Positions 38,309-45,985 of a stretch of DNA of 64,000 nt are shown here, piece by piece; position 1 is the first letter of the stretch; each line of letters opens with the position of its first letter. The stretch spans positions 555,642 to 619,641 of the forward strand of contig NZ_LN909063.1 of NCBI RefSeq assembly GCF_001486505.1. The letters run 5' to 3'. The notes under the pieces are model-generated. The model ran no database searches. It was not told where the DNA came from and was given only the letters and a program-made list of their open reading frames with translations. A program made the translations under genes and the position numbers. Origin of the DNA: Paenibacillus rubinfantis. Lineage in GTDB: Bacteria; Bacillota; Bacilli; Paenibacillales; Paenibacillaceae.

Positions 38309-38374
38309 GATGACCCATCCGGGGCCAACCCGGGGAGGCCAACTCAGGCAGCCTAGGTCAACCCATGCCTAGTT

Positions 38375-38640
38375 AGGCACCTCCAGCAACCCCAGCAACC
38401 CCAGTAACCCCAGCAACCCAGCCTGGCAACCTGGCAGCCCAGCACCTCAGCAACTAGCACCTCAGCAACTAGCACCTCAGCACCTCAGCACCTCAGCACC
38501 TCAACAACTCAACAACTCAACAACAACTCAACAACTCAACAACTCAACAACTCAACAACTGAACAACTCAACAACTCAGCAACTAGCACCTCAGCAACTC
38601 AACACCTCAGCAACTCAGCAACCCAACACCTCAACAACCC
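38375..38640 (+). repeat. A/C-rich octamer tandem repeat
   Basis: About 260 bp built from 8-mers of the type CAGCACCT and CAACAACT, nearly free of G on this strand in its central part. No reading frame of interest crosses it. Together with the preceding four-unit element it fills most of the 895-nt gap before the first SLH gene. Confidence 0.85.
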
Positions 38641-38694
38641 CAGACTACCCCCCGGAACCCAGGCCCCCCCTAGCCAGAAGTGCAACGACATCCC

Positions 38695-38714
38695 CGCCGG
38701 AACGGCGTTTTTTT
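38695..38714 (+). terminator. short terminator upstream of the SLH gene
   Basis: CGCCG-GAA-CGGCG followed by seven T; it insulates the SLH promoter from the repeat region. Confidence 0.75.
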
Positions 38715-38731
38715 GACTCCCGCGTTTTTTA

Positions 38732-38760
38732 TTGGATTCTTCTTCATGTTTTCCTAAAAT
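38732..38760 (+). promoter_or_regulatory. promoter of the first SLH protein gene
   Basis: TTGGAT, a 17-nt spacer and TAAAAT. The roughly 110-nt leader contains a GGCAG-TCC-CTGCC hairpin. Confidence 0.6.
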
Positions 38761-38870
38761 TCTTCCACTTTTCGACCGATAACATATGTAAGTGACGCTT
38801 TTGGGCAGTCCCTGCCGAACTTTAGGGGGGGACATCAACACACACTACACAACAAAGGAGAGATTAATCC

Positions 38871-41800
38871 ATGCAACGCTTCAAGAAGCCGTTTCTATGG
38901 CTGGCTTTGCTGTCTTTGATTGTTACGCTGATTCCAGTGGGGCTGACTTCCACGGCTTATGCAGCAACAACTTATTTTGCGCCGGATGATCGGGATATTC
39001 TGAAAACGGCAAACTACGAATTAAATGCCATTGGCAATGATGCTAACTTGAGAACAAAGGTTAAGGTGACGAATAGTCCAACCATAACGGTTTCGGGGGC
39101 CTACTCCAAGGTTTCTGGCGATACCCTTAACGCTCAGGTGGATCTGCTGGCCTGGGATAACGCGAAGGCCACTTGGGTCGTCGACAAGGTCCACACTGCT
39201 CCGGGGATCGTCGCGAAGGATCCGGCTAACGAGAACCGGTTTATTGCCTCCAACCTGACCTTGTTCCCGGGATTGAACCGGATTACTCTCAAAGGAACAT
39301 TTGGTAACGTGGAAGGCTCCGAGACCTTCTTCGTCTTGTATGATAAAATTCCTTATTACTCGAATCTTGCGATCTCGGGAAGCGGCTTCCTTTCGGATAT
39401 CAGCTTGAACGAAGGAACCCGGGTTGTAGTAAAAAGCCCTCAGATTTCCTTGGTGGGACAAGTATTCAATACAACAAAAGCGACTGTAACGATCGACGGG
39501 AAGGAATTGTCGACGGACATTTATAACAATCAGTTATCCACTCCGGCCTTGAAACTATCGCCTGGGTTGAATAAACTGACAATCAAATTCACCAACGGTT
39601 CAGATTCGATTGAAATTGCACGTGATGTGTATTACTTTACGGATACCAATCCGTTCATCGATCTTCATGTCGTGGACAAGAACAATAGCTCAAAGACATA
39701 TGACCTTTTAAAGACCATTCCGAGCTTGCGCGGCGGGGTTACGGACAATGATATTATCGTACAAGTGATGGTACCTTTCAGTGCGGGTAATAAAGAGTTT
39801 GAGGAAGATTACGAGGTATCTGTGGATGAAACGGTTATTCCGGCAGCCGACATTAAGATGCTTGCTCCTAACTTATACGATACCGCAGGTAACTTTGTCA
39901 TTCCTACTGGAGCGGCCGAGGAAGTAATTATTGAAGACTCGACAGGTCCGGTCTACCGACTCGTAACGTTCCAGATCACGGGAGTACCGACGCAGAAAGA
40001 GGCGGACGGAACTACGAAGGCGACGCAAGCACCAAAGATTGATGTGAAATATGGGAAGTCGGTTACGACGGACACCCCTCCGGTCACGAAGTGGGCGTTC
40101 AGTACGTCTTATACACCTGTCTATCGAGTTTCCGACAAGACGACGATTAAAAGCATAAAATATCTGCCGGATTATGTGGCTGGCGATGCCGGCAAGCTCG
40201 ATAATCGAACCCAGCTTCCATTAGGCACTGTCGATAAAGGCGACTTTTATATTTTGGTTGAAACGGATGGCGGTATCGTCGCTGCAGATGCGCTGACAGG
40301 GAAATACTTGCCGCTCGGAACCAAAAACCTAACGATCTCGACACCTGGAGTCCAAGCGACCTTAGGTGGTACTAACGTTACGAATACATTTATTTATCAA
40401 GTCACCGGTTTCGCAACAGGAAGTCAAACGGTACGTTTCGAGTACACGGGGAAGTCAAATCCTTTTGACGCCACGATCTCCTATTCCTCAGTAAGCGGGA
40501 TATTGGTAGACAATCTAGTAGATGGTCAAACGTATTACTTCAATTCGAAAAACTCTGGGACCGGAAAAACGGATTTTGTGGTTTCCGGGGAATATTTTGG
40601 ATTCAAGGCATCAACTACTGATGAGATCACAACTCTGAACCCTGAGTATTTCGTCAACGGGATTAATGTAGGTGAGTTAACCGAGGACGAACAAGCCGAC
40701 TTCGGTACAGATACGACACTGGTCCAAAAAGGTGTAGCGGGGAAAGCAGAGTTCCCTAAATTTGATTTGTCGTTGTATATTTCGGCGAGCGGTCCGCTCG
40801 TTGCTGGCGAGAATACCATCGAATTTAGAGGGCAGTATATCGATGCCGCCGGCAACCGGGTTCCGGTGTCCAAGAAGCTCCGTATTTATATTGTTGACGA
40901 GAATGTAGCGACAATTACTCAATTCCATCCGGGCAAGGTTCCTCAGACGTCTGTGACCGGCGATATCCGAGCACCGTTCCCGGCGCAGGATGACTTCCTT
41001 CTTCCGACGAGTACCACCGTAAAGGATGCCGTTGAAGAAGTGGTGGCAAAAATCACACAAATTCCTACTGAATTTACGCCGAAGGATAATGGGACGTATA
41101 CTACCAGTGAACTGAGTTACGATATGGTTGTTCGTGGCAGCGGTGCAAGTAAAGTGAACTTGTATCTGGGTTCAGAATCCATCTTTTCACTTATCATTCC
41201 TAAGAGCCCGGATAAATTTACCGAGACTAGCGGGTATTATCCTGCTGATACGAAGAAGTACTATTATGAAGTTATCGGGAACAGCAACGATTTCTTACTT
41301 CGGATCATGAACAACGTTCAGACGGATGCCAGCGGGAATGTAACCTATTTAGGGGATTTTCAATTTGAAAAAGATACCACGGGTACGCATGTTTACAATC
41401 TGGAGTTGATTAATGAGACAGGTGCCCGAACAAACCAGCGGGTAGAAGTTACTCGGGAAGCGGCGCCGTATCGCCTGTTGGCACCTCAGCCTACTGTTGG
41501 TGACCAGTATGTGGTGAACAAGAACTTCGTCCGCTTCGATATCGAAGCCGAAGGCGCGACAAAGGTGATCATCGGCAAAGAAGAGGCTACGCGCCGCACT
41601 GAACCGGATAAGCAAAATCGTTTTGTTTACGATTATGTTGGTTTGAAGCCGGACAAGGCAAACACGATTAAAATCCAGATCGTTCGGGGTAATGATACGA
41701 TTGATGATAGCATCAATGTCTACTACACCAGCCAGGTTACTATAGATACGCAATTCATGGCTGAAAAGACGGCAACAAAATATTCGGTATTCAATAAACA

Positions 41801-43022
41801 ATTAGAGTTGACCTTCCCTAAAGGAACGATTATGAGGTCGGCAACAGCGGCCGGAAATACTGTCGCTAAGTTCTATCCGGATACGAAGCTGTTGTTCGGT
41901 ATTGCCGATCCGAAAGACGGGGTCGTTGAACGTCGGAATGACTACGGGGTTTATTTTAATAACAATACCGAAATCAATGGCAATAATAACTTGTTGGACT
42001 CGCTAAAAAGCAATTTCACGTCCACCGTCGATACTTTTAACTTCACGCGGATCTCAAATATTTATTGGATCAGCGGAGGCGTAGGAGAATTAGGCGATAA
42101 AGGCACCACGGGCTATAAGCCAGCCACGAACGGCTTGGCACCCTACTCGGTCGAAGGGTTCTTCACGAAATTCGAACCGGAGCGAAAAATCGTTCCTTCC
42201 CAGCGCGGGACATTGGAACTGACTTATGACAGCAATGTCGTAGACGATGCGGGCACACTGGTCACGGTATTTAAATACACGGAAATTGACGGTGTCGGAA
42301 GATGGACCAGAGTTCCTGGCGAAGTCGATACTAAATCCCATACGGTTTCGGTTCCTTTCGATGAATTTGGGTACTACGCGGTTTATAAGTTGAACCGAAG
42401 CTTCACTGACATTACGAACCATCCGTGGGCACGCAATATTCTGAATGGTTTGTATTCTAAAGGAATCATGGAATATCTTCGCTCGGACGCATTCGGTGCC
42501 GACGACCTGACCACGCGGGGTGAGTTCGCCACCTTGCTTGTTAAAGGGTTGAGCTTGCCGTTGATACCAGATGATCAGAAGCAAACATTCTTCGATGTTC
42601 CTTATGGCGCAAAAACAACGACTTGGGATTATAGACATCTGGAAACGGCAGCAAGAGCCGGTATTATCACAGGCCGGACGGAAGGTTTCTTCTCACCGAA
42701 CATGACGATTACGCGTCAGGACGCTGCCGTGATGATTGCTAGAGCGCTCAAGTTGAAGCTGGCACTGAACGATCAGAAGCTGAAGGATAGCGTGGCTAAA
42801 TCGTTCCTGGATGCAGGTAGAATTGATTACTACGCACTGCCTGCTGTCCAAGCCGTAACGAAGGCTAAAATCATGTCCGGAAGTCCCGTCACTCTGCCGG
42901 GTGCAAAGAAAGCTTCATATAACTTTAATCCGACCAGTGAAATGACGCGGGCGGAGGCAGGGAAAATCGCCGTTGAACTGTTGAAGAAGAGTACGAGTAT
43001 TTTCCCGAAGAACTTTAGCTAA
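38871..43022 (+). CDS. large exported SLH-domain surface protein
   Basis: A 1383-residue protein. A signal peptide ends near AYA-ATT (after PFLWLALLSLIVTLIPVGL). The long middle, residues about 35-1190, is beta-rich with repeated Ig-like patterns (VTNSPTITVSGAYS, SPQISLVGQVF, GANTIEF-like strands) and no enzymatic motif. Three SLH domains end the protein (about 1200-1380): SFTDITNHPWARNILNGLY, then FFDVPYGAKTTTWDYRHLE and FLDAGRIDYYALPAVQAV, with TRGE, TRQD and TRAE motifs. They would bind pyruvylated wall polymer made with CsaB. AAAGGAG precedes the ATG. Its terminator is the entry site of a group II intron. Confidence 0.9.
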   Translation: MQRFKKPFLWLALLSLIVTLIPVGLTSTAYAATTYFAPDDRDILKTANYELNAIGNDANLRTKVKVTNSPTITVSGAYSKVSGDTLNAQVDLLAWDNAKATWVVDKVHTAPGIVAKDPANENRFIASNLTLFPGLNRITLKGTFGNVEGSETFFVLYDKIPYYSNLAISGSGFLSDISLNEGTRVVVKSPQISLVGQVFNTTKATVTIDGKELSTDIYNNQLSTPALKLSPGLNKLTIKFTNGSDSIEIARDVYYFTDTNPFIDLHVVDKNNSSKTYDLLKTIPSLRGGVTDNDIIVQVMVPFSAGNKEFEEDYEVSVDETVIPAADIKMLAPNLYDTAGNFVIPTGAAEEVIIEDSTGPVYRLVTFQITGVPTQKEADGTTKATQAPKIDVKYGKSVTTDTPPVTKWAFSTSYTPVYRVSDKTTIKSIKYLPDYVAGDAGKLDNRTQLPLGTVDKGDFYILVETDGGIVAADALTGKYLPLGTKNLTISTPGVQATLGGTNVTNTFIYQVTGFATGSQTVRFEYTGKSNPFDATISYSSVSGILVDNLVDGQTYYFNSKNSGTGKTDFVVSGEYFGFKASTTDEITTLNPEYFVNGINVGELTEDEQADFGTDTTLVQKGVAGKAEFPKFDLSLYISASGPLVAGENTIEFRGQYIDAAGNRVPVSKKLRIYIVDENVATITQFHPGKVPQTSVTGDIRAPFPAQDDFLLPTSTTVKDAVEEVVAKITQIPTEFTPKDNGTYTTSELSYDMVVRGSGASKVNLYLGSESIFSLIIPKSPDKFTETSGYYPADTKKYYYEVIGNSNDFLLRIMNNVQTDASGNVTYLGDFQFEKDTTGTHVYNLELINETGARTNQRVEVTREAAPYRLLAPQPTVGDQYVVNKNFVRFDIEAEGATKVIIGKEEATRRTEPDKQNRFVYDYVGLKPDKANTIKIQIVRGNDTIDDSINVYYTSQVTIDTQFMAEKTATKYSVFNKQLELTFPKGTIMRSATAAGNTVAKFYPDTKLLFGIADPKDGVVERRNDYGVYFNNNTEINGNNNLLDSLKSNFTSTVDTFNFTRISNIYWISGGVGELGDKGTTGYKPATNGLAPYSVEGFFTKFEPERKIVPSQRGTLELTYDSNVVDDAGTLVTVFKYTEIDGVGRWTRVPGEVDTKSHTVSVPFDEFGYYAVYKLNRSFTDITNHPWARNILNGLYSKGIMEYLRSDAFGADDLTTRGEFATLLVKGLSLPLIPDDQKQTFFDVPYGAKTTTWDYRHLETAARAGIITGRTEGFFSPNMTITRQDAAVMIARALKLKLALNDQKLKDSVAKSFLDAGRIDYYALPAVQAVTKAKIMSGSPVTLPGAKKASYNFNPTSEMTRAEAGKIAVELLKKSTSIFPKNFS

Positions 43023-43033
43023 TTGATCTTCAC

Positions 43034-43070
43034 AAAGAAGCGGCCGGAGTCGTATCCGGGCCGCTTCTTT
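43034..43070 (+). terminator. terminator after the SLH gene and intron target
   Basis: AAAGAAGCGGCC / GGCCGCTTCTTT, a 12-bp perfect stem; the intron begins two bases later. Confidence 0.92.
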
Positions 43071-43071
43071 A

Positions 43072-44972
43072 GTGCGCCACGCATGGCGCGTAGCTAGGCG
43101 GTGAAAGTCCGCTATGGGGGCTGGCAGTTGCCAACCATTAGCCAAGAGCAAGGGTGTCCATCGTGAGGTGGAATCTGAAGGAAGCTGGAGGCAAAGTCCC
43201 GGCCTGAGGAACACGAATCGCATCAGGCATCCAAAGTGGGATGAGTCTGCTAAACAAGACGAAATCCAATAAACTGCACGGACACGCGGATGTAAATGCG
43301 GCGGGTATACGGGATGAAAGTTACGCGTCTTACCGTGGGAGGTCTCATGGACGTGAGGAGATGAATTTCAAATCATGGTTGAAACAAGATTTATCATGAG
43401 AAGTCAGCAGACGCCATAGTACCTCGGTTAGTCGACAACTTGAGGGAAGGGCTGAACCTAAGGAGGTGTGGGTTAATGAATGGTACCGAAACAGGAGTCA
43501 AGTGCAGCCAACTTCGAAGAGAAGGCTCGACGCAAAACGTACATGCGGAACATGGAGAATATGCGGGAGCGCACAGTCCTGAGCGGATACCTGAAACCGA
43601 CAGCACCGACGCAACCGAGTCGAAGGACGAGTTGCTTGAGAAAATCGTTAGCAGAGACAACATGAACGAAGCGTTCAAGCGGGTCAAAACTAACAAAGGA
43701 TCTCACGGAATCGACGGGATGGGAGTAGATGAACTTCTACAATATCTCCGAGAGAACGGAGAAACCATCAAGGAATCCATTCTGGACGGAACCTACCGTC
43801 CGAATCCTGTTCGAAGGGTAGAAATCCCGAAAGAGAACGGAAAGAAGAGAAACCTGGGAATTCCTACGGTTGTTGACCGAGTTATCCAACAGGCGATCGC
43901 TCAAGTGCTTACCCCGATCTACGAAAAACAGTTTTCGGAGAACAGTTTCGGATTCCGACCCAAGAGAAGCGCACATAACGCTATTCAGAGAAGCCAATCA
44001 AACATCGAAGAAGGGTACAAATACGTGGTCGATATGGACTTGGAGAAATTCTTTGACACCGTTAACCAAAGCAAATTGGTGGAAGTCTTATCCCGAACCA
44101 TTAAAGACGGGCGGGTCATCTCGCTCATCCACAAGTACCTGAAAGCCGGCGTTGTCGTGAAGCACCGCTTCGAGGATACGGAAATCGGCGTACCGCAAGG
44201 GGGCAATCTGAGTCCAATTCTCAGCAACATTATGCTGAACGAACTGGACAAGGAACTGGAAAGCCGCGGGCACCGCTTCGTGCGCTATGCGGACGATCTC
44301 CTGATCTTCAGCAAAAGCAAAAGGAGCGCGGAACGGACACTGGAGAACATTCTTCCCTTCATTGAAAAGAAGTTGTTTCTCAAAGTGAACCGGGAAAAGA
44401 CAGTGGTGGACGAGGCGTGGAAGGTTAAATTTCTTGGGTTCTCCTTCTACAAAAGGAAAGGAGAGACACGAGTCCGCATTCATCCGAAATCCGCTGCCAA
44501 GATGAAAGCCAAAGTAAAGGAGCTCACGTCCAGAAGCAACGGGATGGGAAATGAAGAACGAGCCGAAAAGCTTAGACGCTACATCATGGGGTGGATCAAC
44601 TACTACAAAATAGCGGATATGAAAAGTATGCTCCAATCCACGGATGAATGGATGAGAAGGCGGATTCGCATGATCTTCTGGAAGCAGTGGAAACGAGTGA
44701 GGACGAAATTCGAGAAACTGCAATCGCTCGGAATCCAAGGACAAAAAGCATGGGAATACGCAAACACGAGAAAGGGCTACTGGAGAATCTCCAATAGCCC
44801 CGTCCTCTCGAAGTCCCTCGGAAATAACACTCTCAAGGGCTTAGGATTTCTCTTCTTCTCGGATTATTATCGACAAGTAACTGCGAAAACTTAGGAACCG
44901 CCGTATACCGAACGGTACGTACGGTGGTGTGGGAGGTCGGCTACTCAATTAATGGGTAGCCTCCTACCCGAT
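43072..44972 (+). mobile_element. group IIC intron, apparently complete
   Basis: The 5' end is GTGCGCC at 43072. Domain I contains AGGCGGTGAAAGTCCGC, AGCAAGGGTGTCC and GAGGTGGAATCTGAAGGAAG. Domain IV carries the reverse transcriptase. Domain V is at about 44896-44930 (CCGCCGTATACCGAACGG, then TACGTACGGTGG). Domain VI ends CCTCCTACCCGAT at 44972 with a bulged A. The sequence closely follows the well-known Oceanobacillus iheyensis IIC intron. Insertion just 3' of an intrinsic terminator is the typical IIC choice. Confidence 0.92.
43476..44894 (+). CDS. ltrA: group II intron reverse transcriptase/maturase
   Basis: A 472-residue intron-encoded protein. RT domains run from about residue 60 (AFKRVKTNKGSHGIDGMG) through the catalytic RYADDLLIF near residue 270; GVPQGGNLSPILSNIML precedes it. 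The maturase X domain follows (MGWINYYKIADMKSML). There is no HNH endonuclease after it, as usual for class C. The start at 43476 is 9 nt after AGGAGG. The frame is intact, so the element may be active. Confidence 0.93.
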   Translation: MNGTETGVKCSQLRREGSTQNVHAEHGEYAGAHSPERIPETDSTDATESKDELLEKIVSRDNMNEAFKRVKTNKGSHGIDGMGVDELLQYLRENGETIKESILDGTYRPNPVRRVEIPKENGKKRNLGIPTVVDRVIQQAIAQVLTPIYEKQFSENSFGFRPKRSAHNAIQRSQSNIEEGYKYVVDMDLEKFFDTVNQSKLVEVLSRTIKDGRVISLIHKYLKAGVVVKHRFEDTEIGVPQGGNLSPILSNIMLNELDKELESRGHRFVRYADDLLIFSKSKRSAERTLENILPFIEKKLFLKVNREKTVVDEAWKVKFLGFSFYKRKGETRVRIHPKSAAKMKAKVKELTSRSNGMGNEERAEKLRRYIMGWINYYKIADMKSMLQSTDEWMRRRIRMIFWKQWKRVRTKFEKLQSLGIQGQKAWEYANTRKGYWRISNSPVLSKSLGNNTLKGLGFLFFSDYYRQVTAKT

Positions 44973-44989
44973 TTTCCAATTACATCATT

Positions 44990-45018
44990 TTGTGTTTTCC
45001 CCAGCTTTACGTTAAAAT
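44990..45018 (+). promoter_or_regulatory. promoter of the small helical protein gene
   Basis: TTGTGT, a 17-nt spacer and TAAAAT, only 18 nt past the intron 3' end. Confidence 0.5.
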
Positions 45019-45061
45019 AAGCAGAGTAATAGACAATACGCAAAAGGGTGAACTTGAACAG

Positions 45062-45403
45062 ATGAAACCGATTCTATCTAAACCGCAGTTGGGTTATTCA
45101 AAAGCGAAACGCAAATTTGAGGATAAATCCAAAGTTTTAGAGAAGCGCATTGAAGAAACTGCAAAACTGCAAGAAGTAACCCAAGAAGTAATGGAAGGCC
45201 TTGTTCTGGAAACGGGTTTCCATGATGCATTCACCGAGCTGCGTGCAGCCGAGAACGAATTGATCGAGTGGTCTCATATCACTATGAAGCATGAGAAGAC
45301 ATACAAAGACAACAAGCAAGCGATCGATGAAATGTATGAGAAACTGAATACCGATCCGCAAATGCGGGCTCGTATTATCCAATTGGCCATGAGAGTAAGA
45401 TAA
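45062..45403 (+). CDS. small helical protein of unknown function
   Basis: A 113-residue soluble protein, almost wholly predicted helical and highly charged (EDKSKVLEKRIEETAKLQEV, ELRAAENELIEWSHITMKHE). It has no signal peptide or cysteine and is probably coiled coil. The ATG at 45062 follows AAAGGGTG; an open frame extends upstream to 44990 without a ribosome site. I do not recognise a family; YlbF-like helical proteins are one loose comparison. Confidence 0.7.
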   Translation: MKPILSKPQLGYSKAKRKFEDKSKVLEKRIEETAKLQEVTQEVMEGLVLETGFHDAFTELRAAENELIEWSHITMKHEKTYKDNKQAIDEMYEKLNTDPQMRARIIQLAMRVR

Positions 45404-45432
45404 CTTCAAAAGCCTATTGGTACGAGATTACC

Positions 45433-45463
45433 TATAAGGCGTCCCATTTTGGACGTCTTATTT
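45433..45463 (+). terminator. hairpin terminator after the helical protein gene
   Basis: ATAAGGCGTCC / GGACGTCTTAT stem with a short TTTG tail; also able to act from the other strand. Confidence 0.6.
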
Positions 45464-45750
45464 GTCGTGTCCGAACATACAATGGAGATAGTGTGAAAAT
45501 GGGAAAAGTTGCTTAATGACTGACATATTCCGGCATGATATACTAATTTCCGTCAGGCGGCAAGGAAGTCAAAAAGGCGTAACTGAGGGGAATCTTAGAA
45601 AAAGTTACAATCTCGCAATTTTTTTTAAAACCCCCGCAACTTTTTGGAACCTGCTGCGTTTAAGATGTAGAGCATTGACAATGGCGACCAAATTAGACAT
45701 GGCAACGTCTTCCTCGTAGGGAAACTTGTCTATCTATTAGAAAAATTAGC

Positions 45751-45779
45751 TTTACGGCTATGGGGACCCATTGTATAAT
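45751..45779 (+). promoter_or_regulatory. promoter of the S-layer-like gene
   Basis: TTTACG, a 17-nt spacer and TATAAT. Other promoter-like stretches upstream (an extended -10 TGATATACT near 45538) suggest several promoters, which is common for S-layer genes. The 45463-45750 stretch has no gene. Confidence 0.55.
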
Positions 45780-45785
45780 GTTTAG

Positions 45786-45985
45786 GTAGGATTAGGAAAC
45801 TAGTCTATTTCTACATTCTATCAAATGAATAAGGTTACAAGTTTCTGCAGTTTTGCTGCAGACCTAATTTATAGGAAACTTGCTCAAGCTCTGGAAAGGG
45901 GGTGCAATGGCTAATGAGTAACACGAGCTATTCATTTAAAGAAAATTCTCATGTGATAGTTAATCAAGGAGGAGAAAAAAAGGTT
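45786..45985 (+). promoter_or_regulatory. long structured S-layer mRNA leader with tandem translation starts
   Basis: CAAGTTTC (45838-45845) pairs with GAAACTTG (45875-45882) around an inner CTGCAG/CTGCAG hairpin (45845-45861). A first ribosome site (GGGGG, 45898-45902) precedes an ATG at 45907 opening a four-codon mini-ORF that stops at TAA (45919-45921), and an ATG at 45914 in frame with the main gene. A second, strong AAGGAGG (45966-45972) precedes the main ATG at 45986. Confidence 0.65.
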
